Shown here piece after piece: positions 9,339 through 25,881 of a stretch of 64,000 bases of DNA. Every line of letters begins with the position of its first letter. Position 1 is the first letter of the stretch. The stretch is from Thiothrix sp. (GTDB taxonomy: Bacteria > Pseudomonadota > Gammaproteobacteria > Thiotrichales > Thiotrichaceae), in assembly GCF_028714775.1 (NCBI RefSeq), contig NZ_JAQTLS010000009.1, forward strand, positions 118,270-182,269. The letters are read 5' to 3'. The translations under genes were made by a program, and so were the position numbers. The notes below the pieces were generated by a model that was not told the DNA's origin, searched no databases, and saw only the letters and a list, made by a program, of their open reading frames with translations.

Positions 9339-9731
9339 ATGTCAGTAAATACCGAAGAACAGGGCTCATCGCTTGATACGGTAAAGCTCGTAATTGCCCT
9401 CGCACTGCTGATTGCAGGTATTGCGGGGTTTTACTATTTTGAGAGCTGGCACGGTGAGCCGGTTTCTCTGCTTTTCCGCGTATTGGGCTTGTTGTTATTG
9501 GTGGGTGCGGCAGCAGCTATCGCGCTGACAACATTAACGGGTAAGCGCCTGCTGACTTTTATGAAAGACTCCCGTCTTGAAGTCCGCAAGATGGTGTGGC
9601 CAACCCGCACTGAAACTATCCAGACCACCTTGATGGTCATGGTAATCGTCTTAATTCTGTCCATCTTCCTCTGGGGTGTGGACTCCCTGCTCGGTTGGGG
9701 AGTGAAAAATCTGCTCGGTGGAGGTTCCTAA
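9339..9731 (+). CDS. secE: Preprotein translocase subunit SecE
   Basis: SecE clamps and stabilises SecY in the inner-membrane Sec translocon. The 130-residue product is the three-helix enterobacterial type: helices near residues 15-32, 42-62 and 96-118, with the conserved cytoplasmic segment [20 protein letters not shown] before the essential third helix. The TAA stop shares its last base with the nusG start (TAATG), the standard secE-nusG coupling. Confidence 0.95.
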   Translation: MSVNTEEQGSSLDTVKLVIALALLIAGIAGFYYFESWHGEPVSLLFRVLGLLLLVGAAAAIALTTLTGKRLLTFMKDSRLEVRKMVWPTRTETIQTTLMVMVIVLILSIFLWGVDSLLGWGVKNLLGGGS

Positions 9732-10264
9732 TGGCTAAGCGCTGGTATGTCGTACAAGCTTATTCCGGTTTTGAAAATCAGGTAAAGCGCTCGCTTGAAG
9801 AGCGTATTGTGCGTTTCGGGTTGCAAGACTTGTTTGGTTTGGTGCTCGTCCCCACAGAAGAAGTGGTGGAAATGCGTGACGGGCAAAAGCGTAAAAGTGA
9901 ACGTAAGTTTTTCCCCGGCTACGTATTGGTCGAAGTGGAAATGAATGATGAAACGTGGCACATGGTGAAAGAAACACCGAAAGTGTTGGGTTTCATTGGT
10001 GGCAAGGCTGATAAGCCAGCACCGATTACGCAAAAAGAAGTAGATAACATCATGCGTCGCGTCGAAGAAGGGGCGGAAAAACCACGTCCTAAAGTCTTGT
10101 TCGATGCCGGTGAGGTTGTCCGGGTTAGCGATGGGCCATTTAAAGACTTCAATGGTGTGGTTGAAGAAGTCAATTACGATAAAAGTCGCCTGTTGGTCGC
10201 TGTACAGATTTTTGGGCGCTCAACGCCTGTTGAGCTTGAGTTCTATCAGGTCGAAAAAGCCTGA
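9731..10264 (+). CDS. nusG: Transcription termination/antitermination factor NusG
   Basis: NusG binds the RNA polymerase clamp, increases processivity, and couples to Rho or ribosomal S10. The 177-residue product has the NGN domain ([20 protein letters not shown] at the N-terminus) and a C-terminal KOW domain ([21 protein letters not shown], about residues 125-145). The frame is open upstream, but the start is ATG 9731, which overlaps the secE stop by one base and begins the family N-terminus [13 protein letters not shown]. Confidence 0.97.
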   Translation: MAKRWYVVQAYSGFENQVKRSLEERIVRFGLQDLFGLVLVPTEEVVEMRDGQKRKSERKFFPGYVLVEVEMNDETWHMVKETPKVLGFIGGKADKPAPITQKEVDNIMRRVEEGAEKPRPKVLFDAGEVVRVSDGPFKDFNGVVEEVNYDKSRLLVAVQIFGRSTPVELEFYQVEKA

Positions 10265-10277
10265 CCGGATAGTTTAA

Positions 10278-10302
10278 GGGGAGCCGCAAGGCGTTATCAC
10301 CC
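10278..10302 (+). promoter_or_regulatory. Putative ribosomal protein L1 binding site in the rplK leader
   Basis: GGGG-A-GCC-GCAA-GGC-GTTATCA-CCC (10278-10302) folds as two short stems, GGG/CCC and GCC/GGC, around an asymmetric internal loop. This is the layout of the L1-binding leader that represses translation of L11-L1 operons and mimics the 23S rRNA site. It lies 18 bases before the rplK start. The assignment rests on resemblance and position. Confidence 0.55.
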
Positions 10303-10319
10303 ATTTATAGGAAAACATC

Positions 10320-10751
10320 ATGGCAAAGAAAGTCATCGCCTTTATCAAGCTGCAAGTTCCGGCTGGTAAAGCAAACCCTAGTCCACCAATCGGCCCTGCG
10401 TTGGGTCAACGTGGCTTGAATATTATGGAATTCTGCAAGGCATTCAATGCTGCCACGCAGGGTTTGGAAGTGGGTTTGCCAACACCTGTTGTCATTACCG
10501 CTTACAGTGACAAGAGCTTTACTTTTGTCCTGAAAACCACGCCTGCTTCCGTATTGTTGAAAAAAGCGGTTGGCATCACCTCTGGTAGCGCTAAGCCTAA
10601 CAGCAATAAGGTTGGTAAAGTGACGGTCGCGCAATTGGAAGAAATCGCCAAAATGAAGACGCCAGACCTGACTGCTGCCAGCATGGAAGCCGCTGTGCGC
10701 ACGATCGCGGGTACTGCCCGTAGCATGGGTCTTGAAGTGGAGGGCATGTAA
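10320..10751 (+). CDS. rplK: 50S ribosomal protein L11
   Basis: L11 forms the base of the GTPase-associated stalk and binds the thiostrepton region of 23S rRNA; it is also needed for RelA activation. The 143-residue product carries the family start [20 protein letters not shown], the proline-rich hinge [19 protein letters not shown] and the C-terminal RNA-binding domain ending [19 protein letters not shown] site lies just upstream. rplA starts one base after its stop. Confidence 0.97.
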   Translation: MAKKVIAFIKLQVPAGKANPSPPIGPALGQRGLNIMEFCKAFNAATQGLEVGLPTPVVITAYSDKSFTFVLKTTPASVLLKKAVGITSGSAKPNSNKVGKVTVAQLEEIAKMKTPDLTAASMEAAVRTIAGTARSMGLEVEGM

Positions 10752-10752
10752 G

Positions 10753-11448
10753 ATGGCAAAGCAAACTAAACGCCAAAAGGCAATTGCAGCACTGGTTAAC
10801 AGCAGCAAGGCTTACGCCATCACGGATGCGCTGGATACCCTGAAATCCCTGCCGCGTGCAAAATTCATTGAAAGCGTTGATGTCAGCGTCAATTTGGGTG
10901 TTGACCCACGTAAATCTGACCAGGTTGTGCGTGGTTCCACTGTACTGCCTAACGGCAATGGCAAAACTGTACGTGTTGCCGTGTTTGCCCAAGGTGCGAA
11001 CGTAGAATTGGCGAAAGCTGCGGGTGCAGACATCGTTGGTTTCGACGATCTGGCTGCTGAAATTAAAGCAGGCAAGATGGATTTCGACGTAGTTATTGCC
11101 AGCCCAGATGCTATGCGCGTCGTTGGTCAATTGGGTCAAATCCTCGGGCCACGTGGGCTGATGCCTAACCCTAAAGTCGGTACGGTTACACCGGACGTTG
11201 CTGGTGCAGTACGTAATGCTAAAGCGGGTCAGGTACGTTACCGTACAGATAAAGCTGGTATCATCCATTGCTCAGTAGGCAATGTTGAGTTCGATACTGA
11301 CAAGCTGGCAGGCAATATCAATGCCTTGGTTGCGGATTTGATGAAGATGAAACCATCTACATCCAAAGGCGTTTACCTGAAGAAAGTTTCTGTATCCACC
11401 ACCATGGGTACTGGTTTGACAGTCGATAACGCATCACTGTCACTCTAA
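10753..11448 (+). CDS. rplA: 50S ribosomal protein L1
   Basis: L1 forms the mobile stalk that helps release deacylated tRNA from the E site, and it represses its own operon by binding the rplK leader. The 231-residue product shows [20 protein letters not shown] and the signature [20 protein letters not shown]. The start is ATG 10753, one base after the rplK stop; the frame also extends upstream into rplK, but that extension is not part of the family. Confidence 0.97.
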   Translation: MAKQTKRQKAIAALVNSSKAYAITDALDTLKSLPRAKFIESVDVSVNLGVDPRKSDQVVRGSTVLPNGNGKTVRVAVFAQGANVELAKAAGADIVGFDDLAAEIKAGKMDFDVVIASPDAMRVVGQLGQILGPRGLMPNPKVGTVTPDVAGAVRNAKAGQVRYRTDKAGIIHCSVGNVEFDTDKLAGNINALVADLMKMKPSTSKGVYLKKVSVSTTMGTGLTVDNASLSL

Positions 11449-11533
11449 TGGATTGGGGTTTGCGCCCCATTCTCTAAGTCCCCACGGATGGGGGCTGCCG
11501 TGAGGCAAAAAGATATACAGGATGTATGTCGTC

Positions 11534-11604
11534 AAAGACCGCAGGTGCTTAAAACCTTAAGCTTAATGGTTCTGCACAAGCTGTAGAGAACCTGCGCAGA
11601 TGGC
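11534..11604 (+). promoter_or_regulatory. L10 leader (autoregulatory mRNA element of rplJL)
   Basis: The 266-base gap between rplA and rplJ contains the conserved L10-leader core: AAAGACCGCAGGTG, then a stem AGCTTAA-type and CCTGCGCAGATGGCG. The CGCAGG (11540-11545) pairs with CCTGCG (11591-11596). This matches the E. coli L10(L7/L12)4 binding site in sequence and position. Bound L10 complex represses rplJ translation. The rest of the gap holds a small G/C hairpin just after the rplA stop and no ORF. Confidence 0.8.
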
Positions 11605-11714
11605 GTTACCCGAGTCAGTAAGATGGTTTGGGACGCTGTTTCCTTCGCAAGCCGGTGCTTGCCGGTAAGTGATCGATAAATGGTGGTATACCCGCCAAAC
11701 CAGGAGTAGAGAAC

Positions 11715-12233
11715 GTGGCATTAACACTGCAAGAGAAGAAACTGATTGTCTCTGAAGTGGCCGCAGTTGCTGCAAGTGCCCATTCTGCGGTTGCTGCTGA
11801 GTACCGTGGATTGACCGTAGAGCAACTCACCACACTGCGCCAAAACGCACGTAAGGGTGGGGTTTATCTGCGGGTCGTGAAAAATAATCTGGCGCGGATC
11901 GCTGTTAAAGATACTGCTTTCGAGTGTATCCAAGACGGTTTGGTTGGCCCGTTGGTATTGGCGTTTTCGCAAGAAGACCCAGGCTCAGCGGCACGCCTGA
12001 TTAAAGAATTCATGAAGGACAAGAAAAACGAGAAGATGGAAGTTAAGTTCGTCGCTATCGACGGCAAAATGCTCCCAGCTTCTGAGTTGGATCGTCTGGC
12101 GAAATTGCCAACCCGCGATCAGGCACTGGCCACCTTGGCTGCTGTCCTGCGTGCGCCGTTGGATAAGTTCGCACGTACCCTTGCTGCATTGCGTGACCAG
12201 AAAGCTGAAGCTGCTGGCATTAGCTTAGACTGA
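11715..12233 (+). CDS. rplJ: 50S ribosomal protein L10
   Basis: L10 anchors L7/L12 dimers to 23S rRNA at the stalk base. The 172-residue product has the N-terminal rRNA-binding domain (LTLQEKKLIVSEVAAVAASA, EYRGLTVEQLTTLRQ) and the C-terminal helix that binds L7/L12 (TRDQALATLAAVLRAPLDKF). Translation starts at GTG 11715, preceded by AGGAG (11702-11706). It is probably autoregulated through the upstream leader. Confidence 0.96.
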   Translation: MALTLQEKKLIVSEVAAVAASAHSAVAAEYRGLTVEQLTTLRQNARKGGVYLRVVKNNLARIAVKDTAFECIQDGLVGPLVLAFSQEDPGSAARLIKEFMKDKKNEKMEVKFVAIDGKMLPASELDRLAKLPTRDQALATLAAVLRAPLDKFARTLAALRDQKAEAAGISLD

Positions 12234-12261
12234 TTACTGATTTAGGTTTTGGAGAAACAAA

Positions 12262-12633
12262 ATGGCTTGTACTAAAGAAGATATGTTGGAAACGTTTGCC
12301 AACATGACCGTGACAGAAATCGTTGACCTGATTTCAGCGATTGAAGAAAAGTTTGGTGTTACGGCGGCTGTTGCTGTTGCTGCTGGCCCTGCCGCAGAAG
12401 CTGCTGCTGTCGTTGAAGAACAAACTGAATTCAATGTTATCATGACTAGCTTCGGCTCGAACAAGATCAACGTTATCAAGGTTATCCGTGGTATCACTGG
12501 TCTGGGTCTGAAAGAAGCGAAAGATATGGTTGAAGGCGTGCCTTCTACCGTTAAGGAAGCTGTCAGCAAGGACGAAGCTGCAAAAGTTAAGAAAGAACTG
12601 GAAGACGCAGGCGCAACCGTCGAACTCAAGTAA
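12262..12633 (+). CDS. rplL: 50S ribosomal protein L7/L12
   Basis: L7/L12 forms the flexible stalk that recruits translational GTPases. The 123-residue product has the dimerisation domain ([25 protein letters not shown]), an alanine/valine hinge ([16 protein letters not shown]) and the C-terminal factor-binding domain ([22 protein letters not shown]). GGAG lies 8 bases upstream of the ATG. Confidence 0.97.
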   Translation: MACTKEDMLETFANMTVTEIVDLISAIEEKFGVTAAVAVAAGPAAEAAAVVEEQTEFNVIMTSFGSNKINVIKVIRGITGLGLKEAKDMVEGVPSTVKEAVSKDEAAKVKKELEDAGATVELK

Positions 12634-12683
12634 GATTGGGGTCGAAAGGTGTTGCGTTGCTACTAGTTTGTGTACGCCTTGTA

Positions 12684-12716
12684 GGCTGACAGTGTATTTT
12701 ACACTGTCGGCCTTTT
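12684..12716 (+). terminator. Attenuator-like hairpin between rplL and rpoB
   Basis: GGCTGACAGTGTA (12684-12696) pairs with TACACTGTCGGCC (12700-12712) through 13 positions with one G-T pair, followed by TTTTG. E. coli has a partial terminator in the same place that sets the ratio of stalk protein to RNA polymerase subunits, so the same role is inferred here. Confidence 0.7.
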
Positions 12717-12789
12717 GTCGCTTGTTAAGCTTGTCTAAGGAACCGGCGTTGAGTTGAGCCGGAATTCTGATTCCGAAAGAGGAAAGACG

Positions 12790-15700
12790 ATGGGACTGAG
12801 TTATACCGAAAAAAAACGGATCCGCAAAGATTTTGGGAAGCGACCACAGATTCTGGAAGTGCCCGACCTGCTCACGATTCAGTTAGAGTCCTATCGGCAG
12901 TTCTTGCAGTTGGACAAGCTGGTTGATGACCGTCGGAGTGTTGGCCTACATGCGGCTTTTTCCTCTGTTTTTCCGATTGTAAGTTATAACAACTACACGG
13001 CGCTGGAATATGTCGATTACCGTTTGGCGGAACCTGTTTTTGATGTACAGGAATGCCAATTGCGTGGTTTGACGTTTGCCACTTCGCTGCGTGTGAAATT
13101 GCGTCTGGTCATTTACGATAAAGAAGCTCCGGCTGATGCTAAAATCGTCAAGGCCATCAAGGAACAAGATGTTTACCTTGGTGAATTGCCGCTGATGACC
13201 GACAAAGGTACGTTCATTATCAACGGGACTGAGCGTGTTATCGTTTCCCAGTTGCACCGTTCTCCGGGCGTATTCTTTGAACATGACAAGGGCAAGTCCA
13301 ATTCAGCAGGCAAACTGCTGCACAGCGCACGGGTAATCCCTTACCGTGGCTCGTGGTTGGACTTTGAATTTGACCCGAAAGATTCCATCTTTGTGCGCAT
13401 CGACCGTCGCCGCAAATTGCCTGCGACCATCTTGCTGCGTGCATTGGGTATGCAAAATGAAGGAATACTCGATTATTTCTTCGATAAGACACGTGTGCAT
13501 CTGAGCGATGACAGCGTGGAAATGGAACTGGTTCCTGAGCGCCTGCGCGGTGAACTGGCTTCCTTCGATATTATGTTGGATGGCAATGTACTGGTCGAAA
13601 CCGGCCGCCGCATTACTGCCAAACACATCCGCCAACTGGAAAAGTCCGGTATGGACAAGTTGGTTGTGCCGCAAGAATACATGCATGGCAAGATTCTGGC
13701 GCACAATGTGATTGATTCCAGTACGGGTGAATTGCTGGCGAATGCCAATGCTGAACTTACCGATGCTTTGCTGGAAAAAATGCGTGACAACGGTGTGAGT
13801 GAACTGCGCGTTCTCTACACCAATGATCTGGATCGCGGCCCGTTCATGTCCAATACTTTGAACATTGACAGCAGCACCAGCCAACTGGAAGCGCAGATCG
13901 AAATTTACCGCATGATGCGCCCCGGCGAACCACCGACTAAAGAAGCAGCGGAAGGCTTGTTCAATAACCTGTTCTTCACCGATGACCGCTACGACTTGTC
14001 TGCGGTAGGCCGGATGAAATTCAACCGCCGTTTAGGGCGCGAAGAAGCGACTGGCTCCGGTGTATTGGATCAGGCCGACATCCTTGCGGTGCTGAAAAAA
14101 CTGATCGACATCCGCGATGGTCGTGACGATGTAGATGACATTGACCACCTCGGCAACCGCCGTGTGCGTAGTGTCGGCGAAATGGCAGAAAATGCCTTCC
14201 GCGTGGGTTTGGTGCGTGTTGAGCGTGCGGTTAAAGAACGTTTGACGATGGCGGAAAGTGAAGGCTTGATGCCGCAAGAGCTGGTAAATTCCAAGCCAGT
14301 TTCTGCTGCGATCAAAGAATTCTTTGGTTCCAGCCAGTTGTCCCAGTTCATGGACCAAAACAATCCGCTGTCGGAAGTCACCCACAAGCGCCGTATTTCT
14401 GCGTTGGGGCCGGGTGGTTTGACCCGTGAACGTGCAGGCTTTGAAGTCCGTGACGTACATCCGACCCACTACGGTCGTGTGTGCCCGATTGAAACGCCGG
14501 AAGGCCCGAACATCGGCCTGATTAACTCCTTGGCGGTGTATGCACGTACCAATGAGTACGGTTTCCTCGAAACACCTTACCGTAAGGTTATCGACGGCAA
14601 GCCTTCCATGCAGATCGACTACTTGTCCGCGATTGAGGAATCCAACTTCGTCATCGCGCAGGCCAGTGCGGAATTGGATGTGGGCGGTACGTTGTCGGAT
14701 GAATTCGTTTCTTGCCGGTATCGCAACGAATTTACCCTGATGCCAGCGGAAAAAGTCCAGTACATGGACGTTTCGCCGAAGCAGATTGTTTCTGTGGCAG
14801 CATCCCTGATCCCATTCTTGGAACACGATGACGCCAACCGCGCCTTGATGGGTTCCAACATGCAACGTCAGGCGGTGCCTTGCTTGCGTGCTGACAAGCC
14901 GTTGGCTGGTACGGGGATGGAGCGTGCGGTTGCACAGGATTCCGGTTCAGCCGTTACAGCCCGTCGTGGCGGGGTGATTGACTCCGTGGATGCAGGGCGT
15001 GTGGTCGTGCGCGTGAATGATGACGAAGCCGATGAAAAAGGCGGAGTCGACATTTACAGCCTGATCAAATACACCCGTTCCAACCAAAATACCTGCATTA
15101 ACCAACGTCCAATCGTGGCGGTAGGTGATGTGGTGGCTCGCGGCGACGTACTGGCGGATGGTTCTTCCACTGACTTGGGCGAACTGGCCTTGGGTCAGAA
15201 TATGTTCATCGCCTTCATGCCGTGGAACGGTTACAACTACGAAGACTCGATTTTGCTGTCTGAGCGCGTGGTTGACGAAGACCGTTATACTTCCATCCAC
15301 ATTGAAGAAATGTCTTGTCTGGCACGTGACACCAAGCTGGGGCCGGAAGAGATTACTGCCGACATCCCGAACGTCAGCGAAAGCTTGCTGGCGAAACTGG
15401 ACGCTTGCGGCATTATCCACGTCGGTGCGGAAGTTAAGCCTAACGACATTCTGGTTGGCAAGGTAACACCGAAAGGTGAAAGCCAGTTGACCCCGGAAGA
15501 AAAACTGCTGCGTGCGATCTTCGGTGAAAAGGCATCTGATGTAAAAGATACCTCCTTGCGCGTGCCGACTGGCATGGCAGGTACGGTCATTGACGTGCGT
15601 GTGTTCACCCGTGATGGCGTAGAGCGTGATGCGCGTGCTTTGGCGATTCAGGAAGAAGACCTGAAGAAAGTCCGCAAAGACTTGCGTGACGAACTGCGTA

Positions 15701-16872
15701 TTTACGAAGCTGACATCTTTGACCGTTTCGCCAAATTGGTAGTCGGCAAAGAAGCCGTGGGTGGGCCTAACCGCCTGACCAATGGCACAGTTGTAACCCA
15801 AGCGTATTTGGATGGTTTGATGCATAAGGACTGGTTCTCCATTCGTATGCAGGACGAAGAAGTCAATACACAACTGGAATCACTGGCAGGCCAGATCGAC
15901 GAGAAGAAAAAGTACTACGAAACCCGCCTGCAAAAGCAGCGTGACAAGCTCATGGCAGGGGATGACCTTGCGCCGGGTGTGCTGAAAATGGTCAAGGTGT
16001 ACATCGCGGTCAAGCGCCGGATGCAGCCGGGTGACAAGATGGCAGGCCGTCACGGTAACAAAGGTGTGGTTTCGCGCATTGTTCCTGTGGAAGACATGCC
16101 GTACTTGGCGAATGGTCAGACCGTCGACATCGTGCTGAACCCATTGGGTGTCCCATCCCGTATGAACGTCGGTCAGGTTTTGGAAACCCACTTAGGTTGG
16201 GCAGCCAAAGGCTTGGGCGAAAAAATCGGTCGTATGATTGATGCCCGTGCCAAGATTGACGAAATGCGCCAATTCATCAGCGACATTTATGCGACAGGTG
16301 GCAACCCCAACCAAGACCATATTATTGCTGAATTGACGGACGACGAAGTTATCACCTTGGCAGCAAACCTGCGCAAAGGTGTGCCGATGGCGACACAGGT
16401 CTTCGACGGTGCGGACGAAGCTGAAATCAAAGCGATGTTGCGCTTGGCTGATTTGCCAGAAAGTGGGCAAACCGTGCTGCATGACGGGCGTACTGGCGAT
16501 GCTTTTGAACGCAAGGTAACAGTTGGTTACATGCACATGCTCAAACTCAACCACTTGGTTGACGACAAGATGCACGCACGTTCGACTGGCCCGTACAGCC
16601 TCGTTACCCAGCAGCCGTTGGGTGGTAAGGCGCAATTCGGTGGTCAGCGTTTCGGGGAGATGGAGGTCTGGGCACTGGAAGCTTACGGTGCAGCCTACAC
16701 CTTGCAGGAAATGCTCACCGTCAAGTCGGATGACGTCAACGGCCGTAACAAGATGTACAAAAACATCGTGGACGGCGACCACTTCATGGAAGCCAGTATG
16801 CCTGAGTCCTTCAACGTATTGATGAAGGAAATCCGCTCACTTGGTCTGAATATCGAACTGGAACGGGACTAA
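12790..16872 (+). CDS. rpoB: DNA-directed RNA polymerase subunit beta
   Basis: RpoB forms one pincer of the polymerase and half of the active site. The 1360-residue product starts [17 protein letters not shown], as in enterobacteria. The rifampicin-binding cluster ([20 protein letters not shown] then [14 protein letters not shown], about residues 510-545) shows the wild-type Asp, His and Ser at the usual resistance positions. The C-terminus contains [13 protein letters not shown] and the [11 protein letters not shown] end. The start is ATG 12790 after GAGGAAAG (12779-12786); the frame extends upstream but without family homology. rpoC starts 6 bases after the stop. Confidence 0.98.
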   Translation: MGLSYTEKKRIRKDFGKRPQILEVPDLLTIQLESYRQFLQLDKLVDDRRSVGLHAAFSSVFPIVSYNNYTALEYVDYRLAEPVFDVQECQLRGLTFATSLRVKLRLVIYDKEAPADAKIVKAIKEQDVYLGELPLMTDKGTFIINGTERVIVSQLHRSPGVFFEHDKGKSNSAGKLLHSARVIPYRGSWLDFEFDPKDSIFVRIDRRRKLPATILLRALGMQNEGILDYFFDKTRVHLSDDSVEMELVPERLRGELASFDIMLDGNVLVETGRRITAKHIRQLEKSGMDKLVVPQEYMHGKILAHNVIDSSTGELLANANAELTDALLEKMRDNGVSELRVLYTNDLDRGPFMSNTLNIDSSTSQLEAQIEIYRMMRPGEPPTKEAAEGLFNNLFFTDDRYDLSAVGRMKFNRRLGREEATGSGVLDQADILAVLKKLIDIRDGRDDVDDIDHLGNRRVRSVGEMAENAFRVGLVRVERAVKERLTMAESEGLMPQELVNSKPVSAAIKEFFGSSQLSQFMDQNNPLSEVTHKRRISALGPGGLTRERAGFEVRDVHPTHYGRVCPIETPEGPNIGLINSLAVYARTNEYGFLETPYRKVIDGKPSMQIDYLSAIEESNFVIAQASAELDVGGTLSDEFVSCRYRNEFTLMPAEKVQYMDVSPKQIVSVAASLIPFLEHDDANRALMGSNMQRQAVPCLRADKPLAGTGMERAVAQDSGSAVTARRGGVIDSVDAGRVVVRVNDDEADEKGGVDIYSLIKYTRSNQNTCINQRPIVAVGDVVARGDVLADGSSTDLGELALGQNMFIAFMPWNGYNYEDSILLSERVVDEDRYTSIHIEEMSCLARDTKLGPEEITADIPNVSESLLAKLDACGIIHVGAEVKPNDILVGKVTPKGESQLTPEEKLLRAIFGEKASDVKDTSLRVPTGMAGTVIDVRVFTRDGVERDARALAIQEEDLKKVRKDLRDELRIYEADIFDRFAKLVVGKEAVGGPNRLTNGTVVTQAYLDGLMHKDWFSIRMQDEEVNTQLESLAGQIDEKKKYYETRLQKQRDKLMAGDDLAPGVLKMVKVYIAVKRRMQPGDKMAGRHGNKGVVSRIVPVEDMPYLANGQTVDIVLNPLGVPSRMNVGQVLETHLGWAAKGLGEKIGRMIDARAKIDEMRQFISDIYATGGNPNQDHIIAELTDDEVITLAANLRKGVPMATQVFDGADEAEIKAMLRLADLPESGQTVLHDGRTGDAFERKVTVGYMHMLKLNHLVDDKMHARSTGPYSLVTQQPLGGKAQFGGQRFGEMEVWALEAYGAAYTLQEMLTVKSDDVNGRNKMYKNIVDGDHFMEASMPESFNVLMKEIRSLGLNIELERD

Positions 16873-16878
16873 TCAGCG

Positions 16879-21066
<4,188 letters not shown>

Positions 21067-21115
21067 TCACTCAGCCGGGGTTTGAAGGTTTAATTGATTG
21101 ATACGGAAAACCTCC

Positions 21116-21144
21116 TTGACATAGGGGGTTCCGATCCCTAAAAT
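21116..21144 (+). promoter_or_regulatory. Sigma-70 promoter of the str operon
   Basis: TTGACA (21116-21121), a 17-base spacer and TAAAAT (21139-21144) lie 100 bases before rpsL. The predicted transcript would start near 21151, directly ahead of the hairpin at 21157. Confidence 0.78.
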
Positions 21145-21156
21145 CTGGCGTCCTCA

Positions 21157-21186
21157 AACAGACCGATTTTCGGTCTGTTGTCTTTA
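21157..21186 (+). other. Promoter-proximal hairpin in the str leader
   Basis: AACAGACCGA (21157-21166) pairs perfectly with TCGGTCTGTT (21170-21179) across a TTT loop, followed by GTCTTTA. It would form at the very 5' end of the str transcript. It may be an attenuator, an mRNA-stabilising 5' hairpin, or the terminator for read-through from rpoC. Confidence 0.6.
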
Positions 21187-21244
21187 TGGGGACTAGGCAA
21201 GCCAGGCAGGTTCCTCGTAGCAGGTAGGAGAGTTTTTTTAGATT

Positions 21245-21619
21245 ATGGCAACAGTAAACCAGTTAGTGCGCAAACCGCGCCAAAGCAAAGTAGAGAAGAG
21301 TAAGGTTCCAGCATTGGAAGCTTGCCCGCAACGCCGTGGTGTTTGTACACGTGTGTACACAACTACGCCAAAGAAGCCGAACTCCGCGATGCGTAAGGTT
21401 GCGCGTGTGCGTCTGACCAACGGTTTTGAAGTCACCAGCTATATCGGCGGTGAGGGTCATAACCTTCAGGAGCACTCGGTTGTCCTGATTCGTGGCGGTC
21501 GTGTAAAAGACCTGCCGGGTGTCCGTTATCATACCGTGCGTGGCAGTTTGGATACGCAAGGTGTCAAAGGTCGCCAGCAAGCCCGTTCTAAATACGGCAC
21601 TAAGCGTCCTAAGAAATAA
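21245..21619 (+). CDS. rpsL: 30S ribosomal protein S12
   Basis: S12 controls decoding accuracy at the A site and is the classical streptomycin-resistance target. The 124-residue product contains [21 protein letters not shown] and [17 protein letters not shown]. The lysines at the usual resistance positions (TTPKKPN and GRVKDLPG) are wild type, predicting sensitivity. First gene of the str operon, 19 bases before rpsG. Confidence 0.97.
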   Translation: MATVNQLVRKPRQSKVEKSKVPALEACPQRRGVCTRVYTTTPKKPNSAMRKVARVRLTNGFEVTSYIGGEGHNLQEHSVVLIRGGRVKDLPGVRYHTVRGSLDTQGVKGRQQARSKYGTKRPKK

Positions 21620-21635
21620 TTGAGTACGAGATTGA

Positions 21636-22109
<474 letters not shown>

Positions 22110-22127
22110 TCGGCAAGAGCATAAAAC

Positions 22128-24233
22128 GTGGCGCGTAGCACCCCTATCGAGCAGTACCGCAATATCGGCATCATGGCACACATTGATGCAGGTAAGACGA
22201 CTGTAACTGAGCGCATCCTGTTTTACACGGGTGTGTCTCACAAGATCGGGGAAGTGCATGATGGTGCGGCAACCATGGACTGGATGGAGCAGGAGCGTGA
22301 GCGGGGTATTACCATCACGTCTGCGGCAACCACCTGTTTCTGGTCGGGGATGGATAAGCAATTCCCGCAGCATCGCATCAACATTATCGACACGCCGGGG
22401 CACGTAGACTTCACCATTGAAGTGGAGCGTTCCCTGCGGGTGTTGGATGGCGCAGTTTTTGTGCTGTGTGCGGTCGGTGGTGTGCAGCCACAATCCGAAA
22501 CGGTGTGGCGTCAGGCGAACAAGTACCATGTCCCACGCATGGCGTTCGTCAATAAGATGGATCGTTCCGGGGCGAACTTCCTGCGCGTTTACGAGCAGTT
22601 GAAGTCCAAGTTAAAAGCTAACCCGGTTCCGCTGCAACTGCCCATCGGTGCGGAAGAGAATTTCGCAGGGGTGGTTGACCTGATCCGCATGAAAGCGCTC
22701 ATGTGGAATGACTCTGATCGGGGTGTAACCTACGAAGCTGTTGATATTCCGGCTGATATGGTTGCTGACGCTCAGGAGTGGCGGGAAAAGATGGTGGAGG
22801 CTGCTGCTGAAGCCGATGATGTGTTGATGAATAAATACCTTGAAGAGGGTGATCTTTCTTCTGAGGAAATTATTGCAGGCTTGCGCAAGCGTACCGTTAG
22901 TCTTGAAATCGTGCCCATGACGTGTGGCTCTGCTTTCAAGAACAAAGGTATTCAGGCGGTGCTGGATAAGGTCGTTGAGTTGATGCCGTCGCCAGTTGAT
23001 GTGCCTTCCATCAAGGGGCATTTGGACGACAAGAATGAGACAGAAGCTGAGCGCCATCCTTGTGATAATGAGCCGTTTGCGGCATTGGCATTTAAGATCG
23101 CGACTGACCCATTTGTGGGTACGTTGACTTTCTTCCGTGTTTATTCTGGCGTACTGACCTCGCAGAGCGCAGTATATAACCCGATCAAGGGCAAGCGCGA
23201 ACGTATTGGGCGTCTGGTGCAGATGCATTCCAATGCACGCGAAGATATTGATGAAGTCCGGGCGGGCGATATTGCTGCTGCGGTCGGGCTGAAAGATGTC
23301 ACCACTGGCGAGACCCTGTGTGACATGAATCATGTCATTACCTTGGAAAAAATGGATTTTCCAGAGCCGGTGATAGCGGTTGCAGTTGAGCCAAAATCCA
23401 AGGCTGACCAAGAACGCATGGGGATCGCGCTGAGTAAGCTCGCGCAAGAAGACCCATCTTTCCGGGTACGTACCGACGAAGAAACGGGGCAGACCATCAT
23501 CTCAGGGATGGGTGAGTTGCACCTCGAAATTATCGTTGACCGTATGCTGCGGGAGTTTAAGGTGAGCTGCAATGTGGGTGCGCCCCAAGTTGCTTACCGT
23601 GAAACTATCCGTAAGTCGGTTGAGGTTGAAGGCAAGTTTATCCGTCAGTCGGGTGGTCGCGGGCAATACGGTCACGTTTGGCTGCGCCTTGAGCCGCTGG
23701 GTGAGGCGGAGGGCTACAAATTTGAAAACGCCTTGGTGGGTGGTGTTGTGCCGAAGGAATTCGTGCCAGCCGTCGACAAGGGTGTGCAAGAACAAATGGG
23801 TAACGGCGTATTGGTCGGTTTCCCGTTGGTCGACATGAAAGTCACCATCTTTGATGGTTCTTACCATGATGTCGACTCCAGTGAAATGGCTTTCAAGATT
23901 GCGGGTTCGATGGCGCTGCGTAAGGGTGTCATGGAGGCCACTCCAGTGTTGCTGGAGCCAATCATGAAGGTTGAAGTGACAACGCCTGAAGATTACATGG
24001 GTGATGTTATTGGTGATTTAAACCGGCGTCGCGGTGTCATTCATGGTATGGATGACGAAAACGGCAGTTTAGTGGTACATGCGGAAGTCCCGTTGGGTGA
24101 AATGTTCGGTTATGCAACCGATCTGCGCTCGGCAACACAGGGGCGTGCTGCGTACAGTATGGAATTTGCAAGATATTCGGAAGCGCCTGCGGCTATTACT
24201 CAGGCGGTGATAAAGAAAGTGAAAGGTGAGTAA
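22128..24233 (+). CDS. fusA: Elongation factor G
   Basis: EF-G is the GTPase that drives tRNA-mRNA translocation and, with RRF, ribosome recycling. The 701-residue product has G1 [10 protein letters not shown]3 DTPGHVDFT and G4 NKMD in domain I, then domains II-V including RGQYGHVW in domain IV. Translation starts at GTG 22128, with only a weak purine-rich site upstream, probably coupled to rpsG 18 bases earlier. The second tuf begins 2 bases after the stop. Confidence 0.97.
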   Translation: MARSTPIEQYRNIGIMAHIDAGKTTVTERILFYTGVSHKIGEVHDGAATMDWMEQERERGITITSAATTCFWSGMDKQFPQHRINIIDTPGHVDFTIEVERSLRVLDGAVFVLCAVGGVQPQSETVWRQANKYHVPRMAFVNKMDRSGANFLRVYEQLKSKLKANPVPLQLPIGAEENFAGVVDLIRMKALMWNDSDRGVTYEAVDIPADMVADAQEWREKMVEAAAEADDVLMNKYLEEGDLSSEEIIAGLRKRTVSLEIVPMTCGSAFKNKGIQAVLDKVVELMPSPVDVPSIKGHLDDKNETEAERHPCDNEPFAALAFKIATDPFVGTLTFFRVYSGVLTSQSAVYNPIKGKRERIGRLVQMHSNAREDIDEVRAGDIAAAVGLKDVTTGETLCDMNHVITLEKMDFPEPVIAVAVEPKSKADQERMGIALSKLAQEDPSFRVRTDEETGQTIISGMGELHLEIIVDRMLREFKVSCNVGAPQVAYRETIRKSVEVEGKFIRQSGGRGQYGHVWLRLEPLGEAEGYKFENALVGGVVPKEFVPAVDKGVQEQMGNGVLVGFPLVDMKVTIFDGSYHDVDSSEMAFKIAGSMALRKGVMEATPVLLEPIMKVEVTTPEDYMGDVIGDLNRRRGVIHGMDDENGSLVVHAEVPLGEMFGYATDLRSATQGRAAYSMEFARYSEAPAAITQAVIKKVKGE

Positions 24234-24235
24234 CG

Positions 24236-25426
<1,191 letters not shown>

Positions 25427-25431
25427 TAGTT

Positions 25432-25743
25432 ATGTCTGATCAAAGAATCCGTATTCGCCTGAAAGCATTCGATCACCGTCTGATTGACCGTTCTGCGACT
25501 GAGATCGTCGAGACGGCAAAACGGACGGGTGCGCGTGTTAAGGGGCCAATTCCGCTGCCTACGCGCATTGAGCGCTACACCGTGCTGGTTTCCCCGCACG
25601 TTGATAAGGATGCGCGGGATCAATACGAAATCCGTACTTACAAGCGTCTGATGGATATTATTGATCCGACTGACAAGACCGTTGATGCCCTGATGAAGCT
25701 GGATTTGGCAGCAGGCGTTGACGTACAAATCAAGCTTAACTGA
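25432..25743 (+). CDS. rpsJ: 30S ribosomal protein S10
   Basis: S10 is a 30S head protein that also partners NusB in antitermination and NusG in coupling. The 103-residue product ([39 protein letters not shown]) is exactly the E. coli length. Here it follows tuf by 5 bases with no S10 leader in front. The promoter lies after it, before rplC, so rpsJ may belong to the str transcript. Confidence 0.97.
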   Translation: MSDQRIRIRLKAFDHRLIDRSATEIVETAKRTGARVKGPIPLPTRIERYTVLVSPHVDKDARDQYEIRTYKRLMDIIDPTDKTVDALMKLDLAAGVDVQIKLN

Positions 25744-25758
25744 TTTGTAAAAAGTTCA

Positions 25759-25786
25759 TAGACGACAGAAGAATTTCTGTTATAAT
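25759..25786 (+). promoter_or_regulatory. Extended -10 promoter before rplC
   Basis: TATAAT (25781-25786) is preceded by TGT, giving an extended -10 (TGTTATAAT). A weak -35, TAGACG (25759-25764), lies 16 bases upstream. Transcription would start near 25793, just ahead of a perfect palindrome. Confidence 0.75.
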
Positions 25787-25799
25787 GCGCGGCTTTCCA

Positions 25800-25829
25800 C
25801 GGCTCGACCTAGGTCGAGCCGAGTTTTTC
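25800..25829 (+). terminator. Perfect palindrome with T-tract after the rplC promoter
   Basis: Positions 25800-25821 are a perfect 22-base palindrome (CGGCTCGACCT and its exact reverse complement), followed by AGTTTTTCT. It has intrinsic-terminator form but lies just downstream of a promoter and 60 bases upstream of rplC, which suggests an attenuator. In E. coli L4 controls attenuation in the S10 leader; a similar control here is a guess. Confidence 0.65.
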
Positions 25830-25881
25830 TAAAAGATAGAATGAAAGTTGCTCGGTGTGAGTAATTCGAAGAGGTATGCAA

